Positions 35,060 to 46,560 of a DNA stretch of 64,000 nucleotides are shown one piece after another. The DNA is from Lolium rigidum. Its lineage: Eukaryota; Streptophyta; Magnoliopsida; Poales; Poaceae. The notes beneath the pieces are model-generated. The model did not search any database. It was given only the letters and a program-made list of their open reading frames with translations, and was not told the origin of the DNA. The DNA lies in the NCBI RefSeq assembly GCF_022539505.1, contig NC_061513.1, positions 181,566,017 through 181,630,016 of the forward strand. The letters run 5' to 3'. The position numbers were made by a program, and so were the translations under genes. Positions within the stretch are counted from its first letter, which is position 1. Each line of letters opens with the position of its first letter.

Positions 35060-35382
35060 TCACCTCAGGACCAACCACAATCAGCAGATCCTCAGATTTC
35101 AGGTGAACTCCATTGCCAATCCATCTCGAACAGGTGATTCTCCCAAATTCTACCTCCGAATCATCCAAAAGCTCGAGATGATCATCTCCCGAAGTCTGGA
35201 TGAAGCCCCCGCGACGGGCACCGTGCCTGATGAAGATGGCTTTCCACTTCCTCCGCGCGGCCTGCCTTGATGCACGCGGTGTGTGGTGGAGATCGCCGGC
35301 GGTCAGCGATCGATGCCAGAAATCTCCGGTGTTCGACGGCCGTCGCCAGAAATCGCCAGCGTGTCGCCTACGGAACGCCATC

Positions 35383-35482
35383 NNNNNNNNNNNNNNNNNN
35401 NNNNNNNNNNNNNNNNNNNNNNNNNNNNNNNNNNNNNNNNNNNNNNNNNNNNNNNNNNNNNNNNNNNNNNNNNNNNNNNNNN
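35383..35482. other. Assembly gap, 100 N
   Basis: Exactly 100 N, placed at the 5' end of the LINE and before the remainder of another LTR. Confidence 0.98.
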
Positions 35483-35933
35483 GATTTTATCAAATAAAAA
35501 TAATTTAAAATAAAAACTATTTGTGTTTCCCTCTCATAAGGTTTTCTATAATGAAACCATCCTATTCTCTTTCTTTTAACAAAATCCTAAAACTAAAGCT
35601 ACAAAACAAAATAAAATGTTTTCAGATATTCTCATATTCCAAACTAAAACTGGTTTTGTTCCATTTTGACTTTACAAAAGTTTCCAAAACAGTTTTGAAA
35701 TAAGAGAGAAAAAGATAAGGAAAACCTACCCTAACCCTAGCTAATCTGGCCGCAGACCTCCCTGGCCTTCTTCCTTTCTTCCCCGGTGGCCTGCTTCCCT
35801 CCTTCCCTTTTTTTTCCTCCCGGCCCAGCTCCAGCTCGGCCCAAGCTGGATACCCCTTCGCTAGAGATGCTCTTGTCTCTGTCGTCTTCCTGCTCCTCAC
35901 GAGAAGGGCGTGAGGGCAGTGGTCCTCCACCAC
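35483..35933 (+). repeat. LTR of a plus-strand retrotransposon, part before the nested element
   Basis: AT-rich then C-rich sequence that continues at 42601 once the nested element and one copy of the accac duplication are removed. Its start is lost in the gap. Confidence 0.6.
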
Positions 35934-37531
35934 TGATGCGTGTACTTGACACGTCCGTTGGGAACCCCAAGAGGAAGGTGTGATGCGCACAGCGGCAAGT
36001 TTCCCTCAGTAAGAAACCAAGGTTTAATCGAACCAGTAGGAGTCAAGAAGCACGTTGAAGGTTGATGGCGGCGGGATGTAGTGCGGCGCAACACCGGAGA
36101 TTCCGGCGCCAACGTGGAACCTGCACAACACAACCAAAGTACTTTGCCCCAACGAAACAGTGAGGTTGTCAATCTCACCGGCTTGCTGTAACAAAGGGTT
36201 AACCGTATTGTGTGGAAGATGATTGTTTGCAAGAAAACAGTAAAGAACAAGTATTGCAGCAGATTTGTATTTCAGTATAAAAGAATGGACCGGGGTCCAC
36301 AGTTCACTAGAGGTGTCTCTCCCATAAGATAAAAGCGTGTTGGGTGAACAAATTACAGTCGGGCAATTTGACAAATAGAGAGGGCATAACAATGCACATA
36401 CATGACATGATAAGTATAGTGAGATTTAATTGGGCATTACGACAAAGTACATAGACCGCCATCCAATCGCATCTATGCCTAAAAAGTCCACCTTCGAGGT
36501 TATCGTCCGAACCCCTTCCGGTATTAAGTTGCAAAGCAACGAGACAATTGCATTAAGTATGGTGCGTAATGTAATCAATAACTACATCCTCGGACATAGC
36601 ATCAATGTTTTATCCCTAGTGGCAACAACGACAACACAACCTTAGAACTTTCATCGTCATCGTCCCGGGTGTCAATGCAGGCATGAACCCACTATCGAGC
36701 ATAAATACTCCCTCTTGGAGTTAAAAGCAAAAACTTGGCCGAGCCTCTACTAGTAACGGAGAGCATGCAAGATCATAAACAACACATATGTAATAACTTG
36801 ATAATTAACATAACATAGTATTCTCTATCCATCGGATCCCGACAAACACAACATAGAGTATTACAGATAGATGATCTTGATCATGTTAGGCAGCTCACAA
36901 GATCCAACAATGAAGCACAATGAGGAGAAGACAACCATCTAGCTACTGCTATGGACCCATAGTCCAGGGGTGAACTACTCACTCATCACTCCGGAGGCGA
37001 CCATGGCGGTGTAGAGTCCTCCGGGAGATGAATCCCCTCTCCGGCAGGGTGCCGGAGGAGATCTCCGGAATCCCCCGAGATGGGATCGGCGGCGGCGGCG
37101 TCTCGGTAAGGTTTTCCGTATCGTGGTTTTTCGCCTCGGGGGTTTCGCGACGGAGGCTTTAAGTAGGCGGAAGGGCGAGTCGGGGCCCGACGAGGGCCCA
37201 CACCATAGGGAGGCGCGGGCCCCCCCTTGGCCGCGCCGCCTTGTGGTGTCGCCACCTCGTGGCCCCACTTCGTATGCTCTTCGGTCTTTTGGAAGGTTCG
37301 TGGCAAAATAGGCCCCTGGGTCTTCGTTTCGTCCAATTCCGAGAATATTTCGTTACTAGGATTTCTGAAACCAAAAACAGCAGAAAACAGGAACTGGCAC
37401 TTCGGCATCTTGTTAATAGGTTAGTTCCGGAAAATGCACGAATATGACATAAAGTGTGCATAAAACATGTAGGTATCATCAATAATATGGCATAGAACAT
37501 AAGAAATTATCGATACGTCGGAGACGTATCA
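35934..37531 (-). repeat. 3' LTR of element 1
   Basis: Plus-strand ends are TGATGCGTG (35934) and ACGTATCA (37531). In element orientation it begins TGATACGTCTCCGACGTATC, a palindrome-like start. It contains a GGC-repeat tract (37087-37100). Confidence 0.95.
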
Positions 37532-37532
37532 A

Positions 37533-37570
37533 GCATCCCCAAGCTTAGTTACTGCTCGTCCCGAGCGAGT
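37533..37570 (-). promoter_or_regulatory. Polypurine tract and adjacent hairpin of element 1
   Basis: On the minus strand CTAAGCTTGGGGATGC (37533-37548) lies directly before the 3' LTR, as expected for the plus-strand primer. Just upstream of it is an inverted repeat (CTGCTCG-TCC-CGAGCGAG, 37552-37569). The same pair occurs in element 2 at 56057-56091, where the hairpin is perfect. Confidence 0.75.
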
Positions 37571-39398
37571 AAAACGATAACAAAGATAATTTCTGAAGTG
37601 ATATGCCATCATAACCTTGATCATACTATTTGTAAACATATGTAGTGGATGCAGCGATCAAAACAATGGTAATGACATGAGTAAACAAGTGAATCATAAA
37701 GCAAAGACTTTTCATGAATAGTACTTCAAGACAAGTATTAATAAGTCTTGCATAAGAGTTAACTCATAAAGCAATAAATCAAAGTAAAGGCATTGAAGCA
37801 ACACAAAGGAAGATTAAGTTTCAGCGGTTGCTTTCAACTTGTAACATGTATATCTCATGGATAATTGTCAACATAGAGTAATATAACAAGTACAATATGC
37901 AAGTATGTAAGAATCAATGCACAGTTCACACAAGTGTTTGCTTCTTGAGGTGGAGAGAGATAGGTGAACTGACTCAACATAAAAGTAAAGAGAATGGTCC
38001 TTCAAAGAGGAAAGCATCGATTGCTATATTTGTGCTAGAGCTTTTATTTTGAAAACATGAAACAATTTTGTCAACGGTAGTAATAAAGCATATGAGTTAT
38101 GTACATTATATCTTACAAGTTGCAAGTCTCATGCATAGTATACTAATAGTGCCCGCACCTTGTCCTAATTAACTTGGACTACCGGATCTTTGCAATGCAC
38201 ATGTTTTGACCAAGTGTCACAATGGGGTACCTCCATGCCGCTCGTACAAAGGTCTAAGGAGAAAGCTCGCATTTTGGATTTCTCGCTTTTGATTATTCTC
38301 AACTTAGACATCCATACCGGGACAACATGGACAACAGATAATGGACTCCTCTTTAATGCATAAGCATGTGGCAACAATTATTATTCTCATATGAGATTGA
38401 GGATATATGTCCAAACTGAAACTTCCACCATGAATCATGGCTTTAGTTAGCGGCCCAAAGTTCTTCTCTAACAATATGCATGCTCCAACCATGAAGGTGG
38501 TAGATCTCTCTTGCTTCGGACAAGACGGACATGCATAGCAACTCACATGATATTCAACAAAGAGTAGTTGATGGCGTCCCCAGAAGCATGGTTATCGCAC
38601 AACAAGCAACTTAATAAGAGATAAAGTGCATAAGTACATATTCAATACCACAATAGTTTTTAAGCTATTTATCCCATGAGCTATATATTGTAAAGGTGAA
38701 TGATGGAATTTTAAAGGTAGCACTCAAGCAATTTACTTTGGAATGGCGGATAAATACCATGTAGTAGGTAGGTATGGTGGACACGAATGGCATAGTGGTT
38801 GGCTCAAGGATTTTGGATGCATGAGAAGTATTCCCTCTCGATACAAGGTTTAGGCTAGCAAGGTTATTTGAAACAAACACAAGGATGAACGGTACAGCAA
38901 AACTCACATAAAAGACATATTGTAAACATTATAAGACTCCATACCGTCTTCCTTGTTGTTCAAAACTCAATACTAGATGTTATCTAGACTCTAGAGAAAC
39001 CAAATATGCAAACCAAATTAGCAAGCTCTAAGTATTTCTTCATTAATGGGTGCAAAGTATATGATGCAAGAGCTTAAACATGAGCACAACAATTGCCAAG
39101 TATCAAATTATCCAAGACATTTTAGAGTTACTACATGTAGCATTTTCCAATTCCAACCATATAACAATTTAACGAAGAAGAAACTTCGCCATGAATACTA
39201 TGAGTAGAGCCTAAGGACATATTTGTCCATATGCTACAGCGGAGCGTGTCTCTCTCCCATAAAGTGAATGCTAGGATCCATTTTATTCAAACAAAACAAA
39301 AACAAAAACAAACCGACGCTCCAGGCAAAGTACATAAGATGTGACGGAATAAAAATATAGTTTCAGGGGAGGAACCTGATAATGTTGTCGATGAAGAA

Positions 39399-39484
39399 GG
39401 GGATGCCTTGGGCATCCCCAAGCTTAGACGCTTGAGTCTTCTTAATATATGCAGGGGTGAACCACCGGGCATCCCCAAGCTTAG
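39399..39484 (-). repeat. Two internal copies of the polypurine-tract motif and a hairpin
   Basis: The 16-bp motif found next to the 3' LTR recurs exactly at 39412-39427 and 39469-39484. The first copy forms one arm of a GGGGATGCC-TT-GGGCATCCCC hairpin (39399-39419). Element 2 has both copies at 57935-57950 and 57993-58008. Confidence 0.9.
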
Positions 39485-40116
39485 AGCTTTCACTCTCCTT
39501 GATCATATTGCATCATACTCCTCTCTTGATCCTTGAAAACTTCCTCCACACCAAACTCGAAACAACTCATTAGAGGGTTAGTGCATAATAAAAATTCACA
39601 TGTTCAGAGGTGACACAATCATTCTTAACACTTCTGGACATTGCATAAAGCTACTGGACATTAATGGATCAAAGAAATTCATCCAACATAGTAAAAGAGG
39701 CAATGCGAAATAAAAGACAGAATCTGTCAGAACAGAACAGTCCGTAAAGATGGATTTTATTAGGCCACCAGACTTGCTCAAACGAAAATGCTCAAATTGA
39801 ATGAAAGTTGCGTACATATCTGAGGATCATGCACGTAAATTAGCTTAATTTTCTGAGCTACCTACAGGGAGGTAGACCCAGATTCGTGACAGCAAAGAAA
39901 TCTGTAACTGCGCAGTAATCCAAATCTAGTACTTACTTTACTATCAAAGACTTTACTTGGTACAACAAAACTCAAAACTAAGATAAGGAGAGGTTGCTAC
40001 AGTAGTAAACAACTTCCAAGACACAAATATAAAACAAAAATACTGGAGTAAAAACATGGGTTGTATCCCATAAGCGCTTTTCTTTAACGCCTTTCAGCTA
40101 GGCGCGAAAGTGTATC

Positions 40117-40762
40117 TCAAGTATTATCGAAGGGTGGTGCACCTACAGCGGGGTTTGGAGTTTTCTCAACCATGCATAGTATATTGGATACATAAGTTTC
40201 AGCGTCTCCCTTTTCATTAGTCTTGGGCTTGCTACTCTCATCAAACAAATTTTCGGGAACAAGCCAAGCATAGTTATTTTCTAGTGCATCATTCATAGCT
40301 AGGAGTTTACATGGTATTGGTGCTTTGATCTCCCCACCATCATTAACATTATTAGTGTACCTTATCCTATCCATATCCATTTTTTCAAGGAGACCAACAA
40401 AATTAGTATGAGAACCAAGCATATTAAATTTAGCGAAGACCTTTCTAGCCTCTCTTGCTAGACCACCAAATTCTCTAAGAAGGGTTTCTAAAACAAAATC
40501 TTTCTTTTCCCCCTCTTCCATATCACCAAGTGTAAGAAACATGTGTTGGATTATAGGATTTAGATTAACAAATTTAGTTTCCAACGAGCGAACTAAAGCG
40601 AGCAGCAGCAATTTCATAAGTAGGAGCAAGTTCTACCAAGTGTCTATCTTCAAAATCTTCAACGGTACTAACATGGGTGAAAAATTCTTCTATATTGTTC
40701 CTCCCAATTATAGACCCTTGTCCTACCGGTATGTTTTTTGCGGTAAAATTAAAAGGAAACAT
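40117..40762 (-). pseudogene. Gag-like ORF of element 1
   Basis: Starts MFPFNFTAKNIPVGQGSIIG at 40762, continues VEDFEDRHLVELAPTYEIAA, then after a frame break near 40575-40610 reads SLETKFVNLNPIIQHMF, EEGEKKDFVLETLLREFGG and NNYAWLVPENLFDES, ending DNT-stop at 40117. It is about 210 residues, mainly helical in character, without a zinc knuckle or enzyme motif. It is probably a truncated capsid-related protein of Athila-like ancestry; no function can be assigned. Its coding region has no similarity to that of element 2 despite the shared leader and shared last codons. Confidence 0.65.
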
Positions 40763-40963
40763 GATGAATTAAGTAAAGTAAATGCAAGTAACTAATTTTT
40801 TTTGTGTTTTTGATATAGAGTGCAAGACAGTAAATAAAGTAAAGCTAGCAACTAATTTTTTTTGTGTTTTGATATAATGCAGCAAACAAAGTAGTAAATA
40901 AAATAAAGCAAGACAAAAACAAAGTAAAGAGATTGAGAAGTGGAGACTCCCCTTGCAGCGTGT

Positions 40964-40998
40964 CTTGATCTCCCCGACAACGGCGCCGGAAATTTGCT
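40964..40998 (-). promoter_or_regulatory. Primer binding site of element 1 (tRNA-Asp type)
   Basis: Just inside the 5' LTR, the minus strand reads CCGGCGCCGTTGTCGGGGAG. This resembles the complement of the plant tRNA-Asp 3' end, offset by a short spacer from the LTR. Element 2 has GGCGCCGTTGCCGGGGAG at the equivalent place. Confidence 0.65.
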
Positions 40999-42600
40999 TG
41001 ATGCGTGTAGTTGACACGTCCGTTGGGAACCCCAAGAGGAAGGTGTGATGCGCACAGCGGCAAGTTTCCCTCGGTAAGAAATCAAGGTTTAATCGAACCG
41101 AGTAGGAGTCAAGAAGCACGTTGAAGGTTGATGGCGGCGGGATGTAGTGCGGCGCAACACCGGAGATTCCGGCGCCAACGTGGAACCTGCACAACACAAC
41201 CAAAGTACTTTGCCCCAACGAAACAGTGAGGTTGTCAATCTCACCGGCTTGCTGTAACAAAGGGTTAACCGTATTGTGTGGAAGATGATTGTTTGCAAGA
41301 AAACTTGTAAAGAACAAGTATTGCAGCAGATTTGTATTTCAGTATAAAAGAATGGACCGGGGTCCACAGTTCACTAGAGGTGTCTCTCCCATAAGATAAA
41401 AGCATGTTGGGTGAACAAATTACAGTCGGGCAATTTGACAAATAGAGAGGGCATAACAATGCACATACATGACATGATAAGTATAGTGAGATTTAATTGG
41501 GCATTACGACAAAGTACATAGACCGCCATCCAACTGCATCTATGCCTAAAAAGTCCACCTTCAGGTTATCGTCCGAACCCCTTCCGGTATTAAGTTGCAA
41601 AGCAACAGACAATTGCATTAAGTATGGTGCGTAATGTAATCAATAACTACATCCTCGGACATAGCATCAATGTTTTATCCCTAGTGGCAACAAGCACAAC
41701 ACAACCTTAGAACTTTCGTCACTCGTCCCGAGTGTCAATGCGGGCATGAACCCACTATCGAGCATAAATACTCCCTCTTGGAGTTAAAAGCAAAAACTTG
41801 GCCAGAGCCTCTACTAGTAACGGAGAGCATGCAAGATCATAAACAACACATATGTAATAACTTGATAATTAACATAACATGGTATTCTCTATCCATCGGA
41901 TCCCGACAAACACAACATAGAGTATTACGGATAGATGATCTTGATCATGTTAGGCAGCTCACAAGATCCAACAATGAAGCACAATGAGGAGAAGACAACC
42001 ATCTAGCTACTGCTATGGACCCATAGTCCAGGGGTGAACTACTCACTCATCACTCCGGAGGCGACCATGGCGGTGTAGAGTCCTCCGGGAGATGAATCCC
42101 CTCTTCGGCAGGGTGCCGGAGGAGATCTCCAGAATCCCCCGAGATGGGATCGGCGGCGGCGGCGTCTCAGTAAGGTTTTCCGTATTGTGGTTTTTCGCCT
42201 CAGGGGTTTCGCGACGGAGGCTTTAAGTAGGCGGAAGGGCAGAGTCGGGGGCCTGACGAGGGGCCCACACCATAGGGCGGCGCGGGCCCCCCCCTTGGCC
42301 GCGCCGCCTTGTGGTGTCGCCACCTCGTGGCCCCACTTCGTATGCTCTTCGGTCTTCTGGAAGGTTCGTGGCAAAATAGGCCCCTGGGTCTTCGTTTCGT
42401 CCAATTCCGAGAATATTTCGTTACTAGGATTTACGAAACCAAAAACAGCGAGAAAACGGGAACCGGCACTTCGGCATCTTGTTAATAGGTTAGTTCCAGA
42501 AAATGCACGAATATGACATAAAGTGTGCATAAAACATGTAGGTATCATCAATAATATGGCATAGAACATAAGAAATTATCGATACGTCGGAGACGTATCA
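40999..42600 (-). repeat. 5' LTR of element 1
   Basis: Same ends as the LTR at 35934-37531, with near-identical sequence over 1.6 kb. Confidence 0.95.
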
Positions 42601-43186
42601 ACCACCGAGCTCAACCACCGCGCGCACCTGCCCCCTCTCCCTTATCTCTTGCCGCGGCAAACCCTAGCACCAACCCTCCTCTTCCCTCCTTGCGCCGCCA
42701 CCCTCTTCTTTCCCCTTTCTTTCTCTGTAAACCACCACCGAGAGCTTCCGCCACGGGTCCGCCATGGCGCCGCCGTCCTGGTCATCCCCTCGCTGAACCG
42801 ACGCCACCAGGAGACGCGCGATGTTGACCTCTTCATCCCCGTGCAAGCAATCGTACTGGGAGGTCCTATTTCGTCGCCATGCTCGCCGTTCCCCTTCGCC
42901 GACCGCCGCAGAATATTCTCAATTCCGGCGCCGCCCGTCCCTCCCCGGCCACGCCGAGCTCTCCGCCGCCTTCCTGGTAACCGTCTGCATCTCCTCGACC
43001 TCCTCTCACTCTTGCTCTCCTCATGGTACCGGTTTTGGGGCGTCACAAGTTGGTATCAGAGCCTCAGGTTGACGGTACCCCACTAGTCCAGCCTTTAGGA
43101 TAACCTTGCCAATGGTCGTTAGGTTTAGAGTGGCAAAAACTATTTTCGAAAATCGTTGGATAGATCTGACTAGCTTTATTTTTCTC
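42601..43186 (+). repeat. LTR remainder, initiator-Met primer site and leader
   Basis: The LTR resumes after element 1 and ends GGGCGTCACA at 43047. The primer site TGGTATCAGAGC follows at 43051-43062, complementary to the 3' end of initiator tRNA-Met. About 125 bp of leader follow before the sequence switches near 43187 to a protein-coding fragment, so the retrotransposon is truncated there. Confidence 0.8.
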
Positions 43187-44010
43187 CGGGCGGTCACCAA
43201 CAACGACGCCTGGTGGACGACGTACTTCAAGGCGAAGTACGACGTCGAGATGCACAGCACCGAGAACCTCGTCGGCGGCCCCAACAGCTGGAACAAGGAC
43301 GGCCGCGCCATGTTCTGGGGCGTTCCGGGCGCACCCTCGACAACGTCATCCGCGGCATCCGCAACGGCGCTCCAAGGCTGGAGATGCCGTCGTCGCCGCC
43401 GCCGTCTCCTCAATGGCAGCCGAGGAGGACGACGTACTCCTCCTCCTCGCACTCTTCTTCCTCGGGATCGGCGCGATCGACGCCGTCCTCGTCGTACCGG
43501 TCGGCGCCCTACACCGTCCCCAAACGGGAGGTCAAGGAGGAGCCGGTGACGCCCGTCAACACGAGGCGTGGCGGCAGCGGCAGCGGCAGCCGACGGCAGC
43601 AAGGGAGGCGCGGCGGCGCCCTCCTCATCCCGAAGCCGGAGGTGAAGGAGGAGCCGGAGGAAGCGTCGCAGGCGGCGCTGATGGTGGAGTACGAGCGGCA
43701 GCAGCGGCTCATCGCCAGCAGCGACGACCCCGAGGACTGCCCAGGGCTGCGGGCGGTGTTCTTGGCGTCCATGAACGACAAGGACGCCGGGAGGGGCGAC
43801 CTGGACGCGGCGATCGCCATGTCCATCCGCGACTCCGGCAAGCCGCTGGTGGACCTCACCGACGACGGCGAGGCAGGACCAAGCGGCTTGGTGAAGGACG
43901 AGCCCGTCGACGAGCCCGTCGAGGAGCGCGTCAAGCAGGAGGTCGTCACCGAGGAGATGTACAACTTCCAGCAGTACTACGACGCCTCCGGCCGCCGCAA
44001 GTGGTTCTAG
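43187..44010 (+). pseudogene. Grass multi-copy protein with SUMO-site, SIM-like and UIM-like motifs, frameshifted
   Basis: The 5' part reads NNDAWWTTYFKAKYDVEM and NSWNKDGRAMFWGVPG. A 1-bp loss near 43330 shifts the frame, and the rest (226 residues) runs RTLDNVIRGIRNGAPRLEMP to a stop at 44008-44010. After a Ser/Arg/Pro-rich stretch come four psi-K-x-E sites (VKEE twice, VKDE, VKQE), a UIM-like helix (GDLDAAIAMSIRDSG) and a SIM-like hydrophobic-acidic motif (LVDLTDDGE). These suggest a protein that is SUMOylated and binds SUMO or ubiquitin. That is inferred from motifs only. The N-terminus is missing, cut by retrotransposon leader. The fold of the W-rich part is not recognised. A Harbinger-like end lies 220 bp downstream, so it may be transposon-borne. 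Confidence 0.62.
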
Positions 44011-44101
44011 ATTAGGTTTAGTTTAAATTTAGTCAAATTTCGTTCGAATCTATGTAAGTTTGGACGAATCTAATCGAATCTCGTTAAGTTTAAAATTTCC
44101 G

Positions 44102-44228
44102 AATTTTTGTTTGGGGGACGCGACTGGGGAGCGACGTCCCCCAAAGGCGGCACGAACGAAACGCGTCCCCCAAACGCTCAATCCGGCGCGGTTTGCGGAC
44201 GGTTTGGGGGACGCGACTGGAGATGCTC
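44102..44228. mobile_element. Right end of a PIF/Harbinger-like element
   Basis: Subterminal copies of GGGGGACGCGACTGG (44113 and 44207) and its inverse CGCGTCCCCC (near 44161), closing with GGAGATGCTC followed by TTA. The left end was not found. Confidence 0.6.
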
Positions 44229-44231
44229 TTA

Positions 44232-44511
44232 GAGCAATTTCAATAATACAGTCAACAACTAGTTATAATAAGATGACATGTCATTTGTAGTCATCATATA
44301 GCTAACATGTACAATAGTTGACTATAAGAATGAAGTACTTTACTAACATATGGTCCACCTTTCACTCTCACAAAATACCTAGGAGTACATGCAAGAGCTG
44401 GCTATTGCATAAGAGCCCACTTCTCTTCTCTCTCCCCTTCTCTCTCATCCATGTCATCTAAAATATATTATTTAATGTCTTATAGTCAAAACTCTATAGT
44501 ACTACTTGCTC
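44232..44511. mobile_element. Tourist-like MITE, 280 bp
   Basis: Flanked by a perfect TTA target duplication (44229-44231, 44512-44514). Terminal inverted repeats start GAGCAA / TTGCTC and extend with mismatches through AGTCAA / TTGACT-type segments. Non-coding. Confidence 0.78.
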
Positions 44512-44830
44512 TTACTTGTACTTGGCCACTACTAGGTAGCTGCATGCATGGACCCGGCCGGACGGCCGGTGGTAAGCTTGTCGTTCCTGCCTCCACTCAC
44601 CAAAAAGTCTTAACTAGGATCCAAGAGTGTGACATGGATAATGGAGTATATCTTCTAGCGTGCTAGGGTTTGTACCACCCTACACGTCTAGGGATCGGTC
44701 ATGTGGTGATTGCTGGCCACCGAGATGCACGCACGCCATGGGAGGAGCTACCTAGCTAACTAGACGATTCTTCCGAATTAAGAGCAACGCGGACCTGCTT
44801 TGACCGGTCGCTCATCAGTACTACGTACTA

Positions 44831-44923
44831 CTTACTCCATCCTATAAAAGCTTCTAAAATTAATCTTAAAATTTAGATTTTAATTTTAATAAATCTCAGA
44901 TAAGTTTAATGGGATGGAGAAAG
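44831..44923. mobile_element. Stowaway-like MITE, 93 bp
   Basis: Ends CTTACTCCATCC and GGATGGAGAAAG are 12-bp inverted repeats with one mismatch, flanked by TA on both sides. Confidence 0.8.
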
Positions 44924-46102
44924 TACATAATTCTCTCACGCCTTGTCTACATATGCATGTTTGAGTGTCCAGATCTAGCTCGCGTAAACCACATATATCT
45001 CGTTTTGTCTCTCTCATTTTCAAAACGGAGCTATATCTCGACCTCTGCATCAATTGATGCATACAACCTGATTTATTATAAGTTTATGAATAAATTTATT
45101 AAAATTTAAGAATCATAGAAAGTCGATATAAAAAATCAACCATCTACAAATAATAAACATACATCAGTTAGACATATTTTAATCTACTAGTATGCTGCTA
45201 ACTAGCCTGGCTGTAATTAGGTCCCGTTGATCCTCCGTGAGGAGAAAAGATATATATTTTTTGTGCTGGATAATTCTCAGTAGCACCAGTTTTATATGAA
45301 CGCTGCAGTGTTAATTAAGTACGTGAAGAGGCATAGATCGTTGTTCACGTGTATGATGTACATTCGATGTACGTAGCGTCCACGTTTTTCTCGCGAGAGT
45401 AATAAAGCAAAATTACGTAATGAATTAAAAAAACAAAATCAAATCACGTTAGTAAGTTGATCCCATCGAATATAATTACCTAATCTCTTACATTAGATTG
45501 GTATTTTGGTTGAACTGACTAAAGCATGTAATTTCGGTTCAAATTCTAGCCACCGCATTATTGAAAAATAAATATTTGCGGCCTCCCAAAAAAATCTAAC
45601 GATCCATATCTAAGGTCCGTGCGAGATCTAAAATAAAAGGCCACATATCGAACAAACAATTCCACATATCGAGCGGTGGACATGTAGGTACAAGCAGAAT
45701 ATATATATATGTTCATGTTAGATGTTGTTTTTTGCAATCATGTTTTCTCGAGATAGATGTTTCTGACAAAATTGTACGCTTGATGAATGTGGTCCTGGTG
45801 ATTGGTAATTTGCACCGTCGACTAGGGATGGGAACACTAGGGGTTTTCATTTTTGTGGTGTTTCCAGTACCAATTTGTAGGTGAAAATTCTAGGCGTGAC
45901 ATTCATTGGTTATATCTGGCAACAATGGATTTTTTGTTACTTCCTTATTGAATGCATTGTCTCGAGAGATTGGAGTTTCTTCGAGGTAAAAACTCATAAT
46001 ATGCTTTTGTAATTAGATTGGGCAACAACAACTTGTGCACTATCCATTTCTGCCTCGCTATTGGAGACCTCTCTTTGTAGTCCGACGTGTGGTGAAGATT
46101 TT
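44924..46102. other. AT-rich intergenic sequence
   Basis: No frame with recognisable protein similarity, RNA gene or repeat ends. Confidence 0.5.
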
Positions 46103-46560
46103 CTTTTTTCGATGAAGGGTGTCTTATTACTTAAAAGGTTTACGCATTACACCTAACCTCTGCATAACTAAGATGCACATAACGACTCATAACCAACAAT
46201 CACAAAAGATAGAAATAAAAAAGGCGTACTACAAATAACCCTCGAAGAAACTGCATAGGCACCTAAGCCGATGGAGATCCAATCCAAAGATCACACTACC
46301 ATTGGATAAAAATATGTCTCGCTGTGTCCTCCAACCATGTAGACATATCTATAAACAGGTTACGATTCTCCATACGTTGTAGAGATGGCCATGAACGGAG
46401 AAAAGTTATGCACTGATAGATAACCTATATAAGAGAAGAATTTTTATGATTAAAAATCTTGTCATCACTACATAGCCATAGCGATCAAATGACGGCAAGC
46501 GCTCTCACCCAAATAAGTACTTTAAACATACGATCCACACCGTTTAGCCAATTGTTGAAT
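46103..46560 (-). pseudogene. 3' end of a degraded LINE
   Basis: A T run at 46105-46110 marks the poly(A). Minus-strand frames read WLNGVDRMFKVLIWVRALAV and SLWLCSDDKIF, then FLRSWPSLQRMENRNLF, the zf-RVT tail of grass LINEs, with stops in between. 5'-truncated. Confidence 0.72.

Larger units (their letters stand above)
27868..35382 (-). mobile_element. Nearly full-length L1-type LINE
   Basis: Minus-strand order is 5' UTR and ORF1 (about 35380-31929), then ORF2 with endonuclease, RT and zf-RVT domains (31932-28189), a 3' UTR, and a 9-base poly(A) (T run at 27868-27876). The 3' end sequence next to the poly(A) (GGGTGGGTCGCTTGG on the minus strand) is typical of grass LINEs. The 5' end lies at or beyond an assembly gap, so the target duplication cannot be tested. 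A few frame breaks disable it, but the core domains are well preserved, suggesting a fairly recent insertion. Confidence 0.9.
35934..42600 (-). mobile_element. Complete non-autonomous LTR retrotransposon (element 1)
   Basis: 6667 bp, minus strand, flanked by a perfect 5-bp target duplication (accac at 35929-35933 and 42601-42605). LTRs are 1598 and 1602 bp and differ by only a few substitutions and small indels in the stretches compared, so the insertion is young. The interior has a tRNA-Asp-type primer site, one short gag-like ORF and about 2.6 kb of non-coding sequence. It has no RT, integrase or protease, so another element must supply them. A sister copy is at 54456-61178. Confidence 0.95.

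Noticed and set aside
35786..43086. Many open frames of 60-180 codons repeated in both LTR copies of elements 1 and 2
   Set aside because: They lie in LTRs, occur in every copy in different lengths, and lack protein motifs.
43413..44015. Arg/Gly-rich frame of 200 codons overlapping the SUMO/UIM protein
   Set aside because: Shadow frame of the GC-rich coding region; the other frame carries the recognisable motifs.
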